Positions 1 through 11,076 of a DNA stretch of 64,000 bases are shown here, piece by piece. Source of the stretch: Acarospora socialis (lineage: Eukaryota > Ascomycota > Lecanoromycetes > Acarosporales > Acarosporaceae); the NCBI GenBank assembly GCA_025617375.2, contig JAMYGW020000009.1, positions 558,001 to 622,000 of the forward strand. The letters are read 5' to 3'. Position numbers and translations under genes: made by a program. The notes beneath the pieces were generated by a model. That model saw only the letters and a list, made by a program, of their open reading frames with translations. It had not been told where the DNA came from and did no database searches. Each line of letters starts with the position of its first letter. Within the stretch, counting starts at the first letter, position 1.

Positions 1-1605
1 TACGAGCCAGACTCCGCGGTCGGTTGGTACTGTCTAGGTATATCCCTCTTCGAGCTCAACGCCTTCCGAAAATCCAAGAAGGCGTTTGGAGAGTGTCTGA
101 GATCCTTTGGAGCTGAGGAAAAGGTTGACTACTCAGAGCAGGGGTTGGACTTTGTACTAGAGAAGACCAGAGTCGAATGGAACTGCCGGCAGGCTCTGTT
201 CGAAGTGAACTATAACAAGGCTACGGCTAGGGCACCGCTGCTGCTTGACAGGCATCTAGGCTTAAACGGTATGCCCGCGGGGACACTGTTCGAGCCTCCA
301 AACTTTGGGGAAAACGAGCAAGTTGATGGAGACGTCACAAATACGGCTTCACCCGAAACGTCAGGAGGAGCGCGACCAACACCAAGCAGCTCCGTTTCAC
401 TTCGCCACGGTCTCCAGACACTGCTGAGGAACAAGCCAAAACAGTCGGCTAAGTTTGAGCACTCGAATGCTCGCCTTCTGGCTCTCGATGATGAGGTCTT
501 GGCAGACTCGGAACCTCGCAGGGAGACAATAGTATCTATCCTGGCACCTGCCGCAGCTCAGCAGCATGAGAGCGTGCACCTGCAGGCCCCAGATTTGGGT
601 CCTAAGCTGACGAACAGAAATGGCGAAAGCAAAATCAAATTCTCTAACTCATCGACATGGCCGAGAAATTCCAAGCCTCCACCTTCCCTCCCCTTTATTA
701 CGACAAGAGACCTATCAACCGCCAGCAAGGCACCTGATCTACCCTCAAAATCCGCAGCGAGTGCACGAGCGCGGACAGTCCCGCAGAGATCTGAGGTCTC
801 CCGAGAGCAGCCATCTACCGGCGTGCTGTATCATGAAGGATCCATTATAACAACAGAGTATATACCCACCACAACAAACTTCAACACCTCAATGCAGAGA
901 GCACCAACGGCCCTTGCGCAAGATCCACCATCTCGCCACAACTATCCTTCAGATACCGCTGCACCAATCTCCGTCCGTTTCAGGTCACAAGCCCCTCCAA
1001 TCCGCCCGGCGTCAGCCTCACCTACATCGATTTACTCCAGACCCTTCCACTCCCCTCCACAACCCGACAATGGCCCACTACCAGCTCCCCGGGACCCGTC
1101 AAAAACCAAACCTATAAGCGCCGCCACACAAACATGGCTCGTCGAAACCTTCCCTCCACCCCGCTGGGACTCGCTCCCCGCCCACCTCCGACCTTCACGG
1201 CGGCCCTCCAGATACCAGCACCGATCCAAAGAGCGCCGTCAACACCCGTCGTTGTCGGTCAATACGAGCGATTTGGCGCATTTCGCTGAAGATAGGCACA
1301 GAAGGCCGCCGACGCCGGTTTCTCAACCATTCCCCAATGATGGTCCCACCCTTGACGCAGAACCGCTCCGCCTGCCGAACCGACAGCGCGACAGCGTGGC
1401 AAGCAATGATTCGTTCGCCATCATTGGTATGGGCAGACAGGCGGCGCTGTGGGACGAGGGAGTGGGCTGGGTTAATGGAGTTGGTACGGGCACAGTTGAG
1501 GAGGAGGCACGCCCTCAAGATGATGGTCGTGAGCAGAAGAGCGGTAAGGGGAAGGAGAGGGCAAAAAGTCGCTGGCCGAGCCTGGGCTCCCGAAAGGACA
1601 GGTAG
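1..1605 (+). CDS. NoxR/p67phox-like TPR protein, 3' part (partial)
   Basis: The reading frame is open from base 1, so the gene starts outside the window; 534 residues are visible. The first ~90 residues look like the end of a TPR domain. The motifs ALFEVNYNKA, VDYSEQGLDF and GTLFEPPNF line up with the region after the last TPR in p67phox/NoxR (family pattern: IDYxxLGLxFKL, CEVLYN, GxLFRP). NoxR is the cytosolic activator of fungal NADPH oxidases. The remaining ~430 residues are low-complexity, rich in Ser, Pro, Thr and Arg, with a basic tail. I see no PB1 or SH3 domain, which a full NoxR should carry here, so this may be a divergent paralogue or a TPR protein using only the p67phox-type module. 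It ends at a TAG, convergent with grrA. The coding call is firm; the family call is moderate. Confidence 0.6.
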   Translation, partial: YEPDSAVGWYCLGISLFELNAFRKSKKAFGECLRSFGAEEKVDYSEQGLDFVLEKTRVEWNCRQALFEVNYNKATARAPLLLDRHLGLNGMPAGTLFEPPNFGENEQVDGDVTNTASPETSGGARPTPSSSVSLRHGLQTLLRNKPKQSAKFEHSNARLLALDDEVLADSEPRRETIVSILAPAAAQQHESVHLQAPDLGPKLTNRNGESKIKFSNSSTWPRNSKPPPSLPFITTRDLSTASKAPDLPSKSAASARARTVPQRSEVSREQPSTGVLYHEGSIITTEYIPTTTNFNTSMQRAPTALAQDPPSRHNYPSDTAAPISVRFRSQAPPIRPASASPTSIYSRPFHSPPQPDNGPLPAPRDPSKTKPISAATQTWLVETFPPPRWDSLPAHLRPSRRPSRYQHRSKERRQHPSLSVNTSDLAHFAEDRHRRPPTPVSQPFPNDGPTLDAEPLRLPNRQRDSVASNDSFAIIGMGRQAALWDEGVGWVNGVGTGTVEEEARPQDDGREQKSGKGKERAKSRWPSLGSRKDR

Positions 1606-2572
1606 GATCTTTGAGGCTTGGTGGCAGGTTGGATTGGGGCGAGATACTTCGATCAGATAAGATCAAACGGGGTATGATGATGGCCATGGGTATGGGAGAG
1701 TTGAGAGCCAGAAGCTAAGAGTCGGACTGGGAAGTGGCGATGGAAAGAGAGATTAAGAGCCAGTCGTTGAGAGTAGAGGTAAGATAGGGTTGACAGACAC
1801 GGACCGTGGAAGAAGTCGAGGGTAGTTGTATCCGAGGCCCGGTGGTCCGGCAGTGTGCTTTGATTGAGAGAAGGGATTTGAGCGAGAGGTGTTGAAGATG
1901 AGGAAACAGAGAATGAACTGAAGTCTGTCCGTGGGTTTAGGAGAGGGTACGGCTTGAATTGATACTGTGGTGTAACTATACTATACGTATCCTTCGTATT
2001 CCCTTTACTGCGCATATGTAGGAGATCGCTATCGAGTACATAAGGGAGGGGTATAATATACATACCTCGTATACTTTGGAGGTTAGGCATAGCTGCGCTA
2101 CATTCACACGTGTCTACACGTGGAGTTGAGGGACCTCTTGAGTTTATAGAAGTGCCAAGCATCTGATTCTGGATATATCTTGTCATGCGAATGTATTCCT
2201 TTCCTTCGTCCGGTGTTTTAGGAAATAGATATCTTTCTTCTCCGACGAACACACAAGTAACCTGAGTTTGTGGTTCGGGGTATATCTCGGAGATATCACG
2301 AACATGGAAGGAAACTGAACGAGATCTCACCGGTGACATTTCTTCCTCATGTTCATGTCATATTCTTTCCTCGTGTTCGCTGACTTCGCCGAAAGAATTC
2401 TAGGAAAAAAACGTGTCTCATGCTTGTCGATACTCTGCGCCTCAGTCATGAAAAAGCCCGGGTATATCGCCACCACCACCACCAGCATAACCAGCACCAA
2501 CACCATCACCGCCAGCATAACCAGCATAACCTTCACTATATTTCCGTCAATAAGCCGCCAGCCCTCAGTACC
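1606..2572. other. convergent intergenic region
   Basis: This is the space between the 3' ends of the NoxR-like gene and grrA. It holds a 228-codon minus-strand open frame (1653-2339) with no recognisable domain and no sensible neighbouring exons, which I treat as chance. A CAC/CAG/AAC-rich stretch lies near its right end. Confidence 0.5.
2470..2531. repeat. CAC/CAG/AAC-rich degenerate repeat
   Basis: A short run of CAC, CAG, CAT and AAC triplets with the unit CAGCATAACCAG recurring. It lies just beyond the grrA stop codon, so it is probably in the 3' UTR of that gene. Confidence 0.6.
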
Positions 2573-4578
2573 TCAACCGTCCCCCTCGCCCTCTCCCTCT
2601 CCCTCCACCCCATCCTGACTCCCCTCCCCGCCCTCCCCCTCCTCATCCATCTCATCGTCATCGCCGCCCAGACCCGTTGCATGCATGAGGCCCGCAACCT
2701 GCTGGTCATCGGCCTCGTCGTCGAGGTCCGCGTCGTCGTACATGGTGCCTTCGGTGTCGTACTGGAGCGGGGCCTGGTTGAGGAAGTTGCGTAGCTTGCC
2801 GACGCCAAGGCCGGAGAAAACGCAGAAGACTTCGCGTTGGTGGTCGTTGAATTCTAGGAAGGGGGGGAGGTTAGTTTGATGGATGAGTGGTTGGGGTGGA
2901 ATGGATAGACGGATGGAGATGCGTACCTGGAGGGGCTTCGCGACAGAAGGCGGTCAGGTCTTCGCGGAGGAAGGCTTGGACGCCTGTGAGGCTGAGGTGG
3001 GTGAGACGGGGGCATTGGTTTAGAAGAGCGTGGATGCCCTGTGTGATGCCGTTAGTAGAATTTCGCACGAAGTAGACGGTATTCTGTAGGCTGACCTGCA
3101 ATGTCAAGTGCACGCAATAGCTAAGATGCACCCTCTCCAGACTACTGGTCCCAAGCAACTGTCCGTGCGGTCCGAATTTCGCCTTAGCCAAAGCCAGTAT
3201 ACTTCTATCCGTGATCGCCTGACACTTGACTAGTCCGATCCTCCTCAACTTCGATAATGTGGCTAACTGCTGAACGCTGACGTCTGTCAGACGATGACAG
3301 CAAGCGAGGTCGATGTAGCGGATTCTACTGCAAAGTTTGACGAGTTGGATCACGGCGTTGTCGGTGATTTGCTGGCAATGGCCCAGATGGACGTAGTGCA
3401 AGTTTTTGCCCAGCTTGGTGATCGATTGCACGGCACGGTCCGTGATGAGCCTACACTTGGCCAGAACCAAATTCCGGAGACGTGGCGCAACGGTGATGAT
3501 GCGATCTAAAGCCGCGTCTGTCAGTTGATCGCAAGCGGTGAGATCCAAGATGCGCAGGCTGTCATAGGTGACATTTCTAGACAGATCTAAGAAGGCTTGA
3601 TCGGTGACAAGGGAGCAGTGCCCTAATCGCAGCTCACGTAGATGACGGCTTCGAGAAATCAGAGCAGTAACGGAGGGACCGGTGATCAGCTTGCACTTAT
3701 GCAAATCGATTTCGAGCATTGAAGGACAGTTGTGGGCGAAGGCAAGGATGGCGTGATCGGTGATTTGGGAGCAGTCATTGAGCTTGAGCTACACAATCAT
3801 GAGCACTTGCCATATATAAGGTCTCATAGCGGGAGCTTACTCTCTTGACGTGCCTGCAGTTCTCCGAGACCGGCACCAGCGAGTCATCGGTGACCTTCGA
3901 ACAGCCTGTGATGTTCAAGCCCTGAAGCCGTACACAGTTGTCCGCCACTGTTAACAAGGTGTGATCCGTTATAGACTCGAGAAAGGATATATCAAGCGCT
4001 AGTAGACTCCGGTTCCCTTTTATCAAATCGCTGACACCACTATCTGTCAACCTTTTGCAGTTCGTCAAGGTAAGTCTCTCTATCCTCTTGCAGTGGATGA
4101 ACGGTTGCAATGTCCCATCACTAATCTGATCGTGGATTTGTGACAAATTCAGCCTCTTGACCAAGTCGTAGTAGGCGAAAAACCCGTCCGTCTTCCTCAC
4201 TGATGCCACTACATTCAGCAAATGCTTCCAGTCATTGCACAGGGGCCGATGCCACAGTAGATCCACACTATTTCTGGCCCATGATTTCGAAACCAGCATA
4301 CAATGCTTCAAGTCCGAGGTCGAGCCTAGTTTTGAGAAGATGGTGATCAAGAGTTCGGGGGGAAGTCGGCTGACTGGAGATAAGCGGTGCTCCCGTTCCG
4401 TCGAAGGCGATACCGTCATCTCTCTGAACGTAGAAACACCTATCGATGACTGCGAGTCGTTGGCCTGGGCCATGAAGAAGTCCGTATCATCGTAGCCGGC
4501 TCTCTCTGGGGAAGTTGACGAAGAGGATTCAGATGGAGTCTCGCTGGTGACATGGACGGTTCGACGTGACCGAGCCAT
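2573..4578 (-). CDS. grrA: SCF ubiquitin ligase F-box/LRR protein GrrA (Grr1 homologue)
   Basis: Substrate receptor of an SCF ubiquitin ligase, orthologous in type to yeast Grr1 and Aspergillus GrrA, which act in nutrient sensing and the cell cycle and, in Aspergillus, ascospore formation. Exons on the minus strand: 4578-3841, 3788-3096, 3038-2927, 2853-2573, giving 607 residues. A disordered Ser/Thr-rich N-terminus is followed by an F-box at about residues 68-110 (LPPELLITIFSKL, then SKSWARNSVDLLW), then about a dozen AMN1/Grr1-type leucine-rich repeats of the pattern CxxITDxxL. The tail EFNDHQREVFCVFSG followed by an acidic Asp/Glu/Gly run is typical of the GrrA C-terminus. The 57-nt intron 3039-3095 is a multiple of three and has no stop, so retention would insert 19 residues into the LRR. 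The start is the first ATG in frame. Confidence 0.92.
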
Positions 4579-5691
4579 GATTGATAATGAGGGTATTCAC
4601 AGCAACCGTAGCTTATAGGAAAGTCGCTTGTTGCGCGTCGTAATGTAATATATCCGCAGGACAGGATGGTGATAAGGTATGGTAGCTGTGCGAACGGACG
4701 AATGCCTATAGTTCTAGAAGCGACCAGAGAGGAGGGAAAGCGAACGCGGTGGGCCCTCCGGTATCGTCGAAGGCGTGATGATGCTGGAGTGTACAGGCTG
4801 ACGACTCTTAGGAAGTAGATAATCCGCAGTGGTGGGTTCAGCTTCTTGAGAATGAGGCGATCTTTTTGAGAAATGAGGCAGTAATCTCGGAGTAGCACAG
4901 TTGCACGCCAATTAGGTCGTGTAAGGGTTGTGGTTGTGCGACTGCTGCTGAAGGAGATGCGAAGTCGAGGAGAGGGTTGCGGCTCGATCGTCAATAGCCT
5001 TGACGCAAGCGCTTCTGCGCTTCGCTGCTGAGTTCCACTCACTATTTGCTCCCTACAGGAGACAGCTGGATGATCTTTCAAGCTGTGTCAGTTAATTCCA
5101 TGAGTGGAGTGATCAGTTTGAAAAGAATGTCGCTTGGTAATGATGATAAATGTATGCTGTGTTGTAGTAGTGTCAGACTTGTTGATGTGTCTCGGGCACC
5201 AACGACAGGGATCAATCATGAGGGGTCTTTTCCTCTTCCAAACTACGGCTCGGAGATCGATCGCAATGAATAGCTCGCAAGCGTCGGATAGAAATGCTGC
5301 TATCAGGATCGGATTTTAGTTCTCTCTGATACCTACGACAACTAAGGAACTTCATACATCAGTGACTACCTTACTGAGCACCCATCCATGAGAACCCAGG
5401 TAGCTGACCAGTGTACGACCGAGACAATACACCAAATTTTGTGCCCGCAAGAGCACTCTGTTCTTGTCTTGGAAACCAATCCTATCCGAGTTAAAGCTCC
5501 GAGAACGTCTATTGATAGAAGGTAATTGAGTTCACTTTCTAACGCTGTCTGAGACCGCAGTTGCCTTCATGCAGGTACGACGGATGTATGCCCGTGACGT
5601 GGTCGACTGAGGTCGAATTTGTATAATAAAGACTATGACAGGATCGACTACATTGGATATATACAAGAATACCATCGCCCATTCTCCGAGA
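4579..5691. other. grrA 5' region and 3' flank of the acyl-CoA synthetase gene
   Basis: About 1.1 kb upstream of grrA. It contains a 213-codon minus-strand open frame (4440-5081) that overlaps the grrA first exon out of frame; I regard it as chance. No repeat, RNA gene or recognised promoter element was seen. Confidence 0.5.
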
Positions 5692-7644
5692 TCATTTATC
5701 AAGATCCTTATCCGCTCCTTTGGCCCAGTCTCGGAGCACGTTCTTCTTCAGCTTTCCGGTACTGGTCTTTGGAAGCTCGTCGACAATTTCTACTTCTCTC
5801 GGGACCATGAACTTGCTGATCTCACTCTTGTGCTTGGCCCAATCTATGACATCCCCGCCCTTGAGCTGCTTCCCAGCCTGGACTGTGATAAACGCCTTGG
5901 GACGTTCACCCCAGTGCGAGTCTGCTACCGCGACCACTGCAGCTTCGAGGATATCTGGGTGAGTCGCGAGCATCGATTCTAGGGCTACCGAGGAGATGTT
6001 TTCACCACCTATGATTTCCAGAATCAGCCGTTGTCAACATGTCACCGCATGATGTCCATGCTTACCGCTGATTATGATGTCCTTGGCTCGGTCCAGAATC
6101 TGTGCCGCCCCATCGGGATGCCACACAGCCAGATCACCCGTGTGTAATACTCCGCCTGCGAACAACTTTCTCGTAGCCTCTGCATCCTTAAGGTAACCCT
6201 TGGCACAAATGTTCCCAATGCAGACAATCTCGCCAATCTCCTTTCCATCCTTCTCCACGTCGACAATCGTGCCTTCGGGTACATCTGTCTTGATAACCCG
6301 AATCGGAAGACTGGTGACGAATCCATGACCTTGTCTTGCCATCTTTTGATACTTTTCTGATTTCGGTAATTCTTCCCAAGCCGGTAGCAGGTAGCCCTTC
6401 ATGATAGGACCGTAAGTCTCCGTAAGACCATAGACGTGAACAGGATGGAGATTCAGGTTGGTCATCTGCTCGAACAAATGTGCTGATGGTGGACTTGCGG
6501 CGACGGTCACCCGGACTGGCTGAGGTAGACGTTCGGCCTTGTCCGAATTACAGAGAAGAGTGCTGACTGTAGGAGCAGCGTTATAATGAGTAATCTGCTC
6601 CTCCTTCAACAATCGCCAAATTTCAGGATAATCGATCTTTCGGAGACAGTAATGGGTCCCTCGAACTGCTGTGACAGCCCACGGGAATGTCCAACCCATC
6701 GCATGAAACATCGGCAAGGTCCATAAATACCGACATCGGCCGGTGTGATAGTTCAGGCCTGATTCAATCACATTGCCCATTGCCGCCATGTAGCACCCTC
6801 GATGTGTAAACTCCACGCCCTTGGGTTTCGCGGTGGTACCACTTGTGTAGGCTAAAGCAATGGTAGCTTCTTCATCCTGGACTTGAGCCTCCAGCCCGCC
6901 CCACCCTTTACTTCCTTGCTCTACATCAAATTTGAGACCTTCGAGTACGGCATCGTCGAACGGCCCACATAACTGGCCTTCTGAAGCGTCTGTGTCCGTG
7001 TCCACTATAAAAGGTACATTAGGGTTGGCCTTTCGGTAGCCGTCAAGAAGCGGTACGAATTCTGCATCGACAATCAGGACTTCGGCTTCTGCGTGGCTGA
7101 AGATGTACGATATATCGTCCGGCTTCAATCGGTAATTAGTCGCTGTCGCATCATTAGACTGTTAGTGAGACTGCTATGTGCGTGTAAAATGAGCTCCTCT
7201 ATCGGCTCACCAACGTTGACTGCGCCTGCGGCTGCGATACCAAATATCGACTCCAGGAAAGCGGGAGTGTTCGGGCACAGGATCCCAACTTTCTTGAAGT
7301 TATGCTTCCTCAAGTAGTACGCTAAACCTCGAGCACGATCAGCAGCCTCCTGATAGGATCTCCGGAGTGTTTTCTTGTTCGCCGTGACATGATAAATGGC
7401 CTCAGCCTGTCAAGGGCAGTTAGTGGATGATTCAATTGAGTGGCACTTCTTGAGCACGCAAGCTCGGCCAACTCACATTTGGTTCGATTGCTGCGGCCCG
7501 TGGCAGGAAGAATGTGGGCGAGAGTGCATGGAAGTTGTAGTGATGCTTGTACTCTGCATTTGGCGGATCTGGTGGGGTTGGTGAGGATGATGAAGGTAGG
7601 AAGTGCGCCGCAAGCTTCGAAAGGCGCGATTGAGCTCCTGACAT
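5692..7644 (-). CDS. AMP-dependent acyl-CoA synthetase
   Basis: An ANL-superfamily ligase that activates a carboxylic acid, probably a medium- or long-chain fatty acid, through an acyl-adenylate to acyl-CoA. Exons: 7644-7477, 7406-7211, 7142-6066, 6008-5692; 585 residues. The P-loop-like A3 motif is YTSGTTAKPKG near residue 219, with Ala where Gly is usual. Further motifs are PMFHAMGWTFPW, YGLTETYGP, the hinge region HTGDLAVWHPDG, and the C-terminal catalytic lysine motif PKTSTGKLKKNVLR. The N-terminal ~55 residues are Ser/Pro-rich with FHALSPTFFLPRAA before the enzyme core. The C-terminus is not a clear SKL-type peroxisomal signal, so location is open. All intron junctions keep phase and restore family-conserved sequence, for example NVATNYRLKPDD across 7143-7210. 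The substrate cannot be read from sequence. Confidence 0.9.
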
Positions 7645-8179
7645 GCTGGTCTGATTTGTCTTATATATACAATATATTACACCGCAACAATGAACCCAAC
7701 TTAAGGTAGGTATGTCGATTGCTGTCGGGACCGAAATGCATGGCGCAAAGTGTGGGGAAAGCGTCCGGGATGCCAGGGTGCTCCCGCTCTGCCGAGCATC
7801 GTCACTCTGCAGCTCCGACTGACTGACACATCGAGCTAAGGATCTACGAGAATTTACGCAAGGTAGCCGAGGTATTTCAGACATAACCCGTAAGCCAAAG
7901 TCATGGCGTCCTTTGGAATCTAGTGGTATCGCGGTTTCTTTGCAGATGAAGTTCTTGATTAAGCACATACTGAGTTGGAAGCATGCTTCAGCCCTTGCCA
8001 TATAAAACTGACTGCCACAGATTGTGTACAACCCACGTGAAGAGTTGAGTGGTCGTCCCCTGCTTCGCGTTGCACGAAGTAGGAACAGAATTGGAAGGTG
8101 TGCTTGATGGATAAGACCTCGTTCAATGAGAACAAAGCTAACTACATCAAGTGCTGTGGCGAAATAGTGTGCCAACCAT
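7645..8179. other. intergenic region, ACS promoter side
   Basis: About 0.5 kb between the start of the acyl-CoA synthetase gene and the stop of the uL13 gene, which lie in the same direction. An open frame runs back from the ACS first exon to 8220 but has no ATG supported by conservation. Nothing else was recognised. Confidence 0.45.
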
Positions 8180-9187
8180 CTAATACCCGTATTCGGCGAG
8201 TTGCTTCTTCGTCTTCTCATCCACCTGCGCGTTCTTCTGCGCCTCTGCTAATTGTCGGCGTGCTGCCTTCTTCCGCTCGTAGTACGCGGCTCCCTTAACC
8301 TTTCTCCTCTCCTCAAGTCTGCAGTAGGGTAAGAGTTAGCCGTGTCCCATAAGCTTCGCTTCGACTTTGCAGCCGTTATCGCCGCATCGTAAATGAGCCT
8401 CCCATGGGATGCGTTGTGAGATGATAGAACGAACCTAGCGACTACATCCTGGTACTTCCACCCAACCTCGTGGCTCAACCTCCCCACAGTGCAGTATTTC
8501 CTCCCCGGCTTCAGTCTCAGTACTCTCAAAGCTTGCGGTACCACCATCCTCTTCTTCTTATCGTATGGCGGCGGGACACCTTCGAACACCTTGAGGCGTT
8601 CCATTGCGGCGGCACCGCGAGCGGTCTTGTGCGGTATCATGCCTCGAACGGTCTTGTAGAAGATACGGGAAGGAGCGCGGAAGTGGAAGGGACCTAGCGC
8701 ATATGAGTCAGATGTTGTCCATTCGCGAATGAAGCCCCAATCAGCATGTAAGAGTAGATAGAACTTACCTCCTCGAGTGGGATTGTATCGAGTCATCTTG
8801 CGAAGATAGGCATGGTACTTCACTATATGGTCACAATGTCATCAGCGTCCAGCCTCTATCAGGGAGTTCGAGGTCGGAGATAATTCTAGCGTCCGATGCA
8901 GTTGGCGATTTGAGAGAAGGATGCCACGTACGCTTCGCCCTGAAGAACTCGCCAGAGATGTTAAGAGCTTCGCAGCGGACTACCACGATCTTCTGACCAT
9001 TAAGCAGCTGCTTAGCCACGGTGCTGGCCAAGCGACCAAGGAGGTGCCCTTTGCCATCGATGACAATCTGTCCGCAACGATATGCACTGGTCAGCTCTCC
9101 GTTCCTATCCTTCCATGGATATGCGCGTCTGTCTTTGCGATTCCGGGATGGCGTAGTGTTACTCACGACTGGTTCAAAGGTCGACAT
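8180..9187 (-). CDS. rpl16: 60S ribosomal protein uL13 (L13A; yeast L16)
   Basis: Structural protein of the large cytosolic ribosomal subunit. Five exons on the minus strand: 9187-9167, 9067-8932, 8822-8769, 8693-8435, 8318-8180, giving 202 residues, the expected length for fungal L16. The first exon codes only for the first seven residues, a layout common in fungal ribosomal protein genes. Conserved blocks are [64 protein letters not shown] and the C-terminal KQLAEYGY. The introns (116, 75, 109 and 99 bp) are longer than the window's usual 50-60 bp. I checked them by eye for box C/D snoRNA signals and found none convincing. An AACCCTA box lies upstream. Confidence 0.95.
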
Positions 9188-9882
9188 CCTGGCCCTGCTG
9201 CTGCTTACTGTAGAATCTGACAGGAAAGAATGTTGGCGATAATCCTCTACCTTCGTCTAGTAGAAGTTTCCGGGGAGTTGTCGAGTGTTCGGCGTTGTGG
9301 TCGTGGTGGTTGATTGTATCGTCAAACTGAGGTTCGGATTCAGCTAATTAAGCGAACCGAGATTTGTGTGAGGGGGCTGAACCCTACCCCATAAAGGTAC
9401 GCTGCTAATTTCACTTCTATCGGAGCCACTCTACTAAGTTCTCGCTCCAAAGATAGAGATTATCAGACATTCACATCATTCGAGTTTGACATGTCTCAGA
9501 AAAGCAAAGACATAACATGGCTGTTAACTTTGGGATGATGTTCCAGACGGCAAGGGAACCATCCAACTCACCCTTTGCTGAGAGATCCTGCTCAAACGAG
9601 ATGTGTAGGTTACTTTCCATTTTCCTCACTCAGAAACAGCTGATGGTTACTTCGCAGCTGGCTTATCATAAGGAAAGCAGGAGTCTACACTCTAGTCGGC
9701 GTAATTGCCTGACATAGTCAAACTACAGTCTGCCATTTTCAGCTGTCAAGCCAACAGATAGTCAGACTTCAGTCTGCTAGAAAGCACTATGATGTCTGAT
9801 GCTGGGAACCGCCTACTTGTCGCCGATACGGACGACAATACATCCGATCCCTGGCTTGAGCAAGTGCACAACAATAACCCCA
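9188..9882. other. uL13 promoter and 3' flank of the cyclase gene
   Basis: About 0.7 kb. The half next to the uL13 start carries the AACCCTA box listed separately. The rest has no recognisable gene or repeat. Confidence 0.45.
9380..9386 (+). promoter_or_regulatory. telobox-like AACCCTA motif upstream of uL13
   Basis: AACCCTA stands about 190 bp before the uL13 start codon, followed by CCCC. This matches the core recognised by Tbf1-type factors, known to drive ribosomal protein genes in some ascomycetes such as Candida albicans. A single short match is weak evidence by itself; its position in a ribosomal protein promoter is what makes it worth noting. Confidence 0.35.
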
Positions 9883-11023
9883 TCAAAATATCGCCACAGC
9901 ATTCGGCGGACTCGCCACGCCTCCAGGGACCTAACCTCGCCACCAATGACATCAGTCTTGATTATCCATCAGGCTACATGGTAAACCTACCTTCAAGGGT
10001 ATACTCGACAAGAAAAATGACCACCTCCCCGCCTTCTTACAATGCTCGGCCAATCGTTCCAAGTCGAATTGCTCCCCAATTGGCATGCCCCAGCCGCCTA
10101 GCAGCCATTGATGCAGTACCGTATCAGGATTTATGCCGGGCCCGCCAACCGGCGAGCTTTCGAAAGCGGGCATGTCTCCCGCTACAGCGGCGAATTGATT
10201 CTCCCATAGCCAGCGCAGAACATCTTGCGTGGACTCCATGCCTATGAAACCTGCTGTTGGGCGTTGAGGGATGGCCTCCTGTTCGGGAATCGAAAGAGCG
10301 TCGTAGGCAGCTGTGTAACCAGCGCGCACGAATAGGATATCCCCCGGACGGATGGTGATGCCCTGCTCGTCAACGAGATGTTTGAGATGCTCTAGGGGGA
10401 TACAAGAAGAAGTGAATGGTTCAATCGCGATGGAGTTCCGTTCGGCGTAGCCAGCATAGTCTAACAGTACGCCGCGACCAACGATTCCGCCGTTGTCGAC
10501 CCAGACTGCATAAGAGATGTTAGCTTTCCCCAAAGCTTGTGGATATACGGAAAAGACAACCGTCTACTCCGAGAACAGAAGATCCTTCGATGTCTTCATC
10601 GGTCCGGCCATTGAAGTACCGCTTCTCTTTTACATAACCTTCAACTTTTCAGCGAATGCTCGAGTGCGGACTCAAGCTTGCTCGGAAACAACCGTAGTGC
10701 CTGAAACCATCCCATTGCGAGCTGCTCTGTGTGTTGAAGCTCAAGATATCATCGTTCACCGGACGTCCGTTCCCACCACGACGGCGAATCTCGTGCTGGA
10801 AAGGCGCTCGGCCGTAGCTTGGACGAAGGGGCTTATTCAGCGGCCAGTCGAGAGATACTCGTACCCCTGACTGTATTTCCTGGGCGGCAGCTGCAACAAC
10901 AGCAGGCGTCAACAGGTTGAGCATACCTAGCTCATCATCGGCGCCAAACAGTCCCCAGGCATTGCCTGGAGGCCCATAGGGGTCCAAAGGGAGCGACGTG
11001 AAAGGTGGAAATGTATCTGGCAT
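9883..11023 (-). CDS. cyclase-family protein (kynurenine-formamidase-like fold)
   Basis: Member of the metal-dependent cyclase/formamidase family (PF04199 type), common in fungi and mostly of unknown substrate. Exons: 11023-10693, 10638-10561, 10505-9991, 9930-9883; 323 residues, normal for the fungal subgroup. Recognisable stretches are NAWGLFGADDELGMLNLLTP, the QWDGFRHYGY segment across the first junction, VWVDNGGIVGRGVLLDY, ITIRPGDILFVRAGY and the terminal PGGVASPPNAVAIF. The first intron (10639-10692) has an unusual GTTGTT donor and a GAAG acceptor; I chose it because it restores HYGYVKEKRYFNG. The last exon is only 48 bp. The left end of an inverted-repeat element begins about 53 bp before the start codon, so the element may supply or disturb the promoter. 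Confidence 0.85.
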
Positions 11024-11076
11024 TGTAAATATTCGCTTGACGTCTAGTCAAGGATCGGCATGGGTTTAAGATACAC

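Noticed and set aside
1653-2339. 228-codon open frame on the minus strand downstream of the NoxR-like gene
   Set aside because: No recognisable domain, no plausible splice partners, lies in the 3' regions of two convergent genes.
4440-5081. 213-codon open frame on the minus strand upstream of grrA
   Set aside because: Overlaps the grrA first exon in another frame and has low-complexity content; best read as chance in the 5' region.
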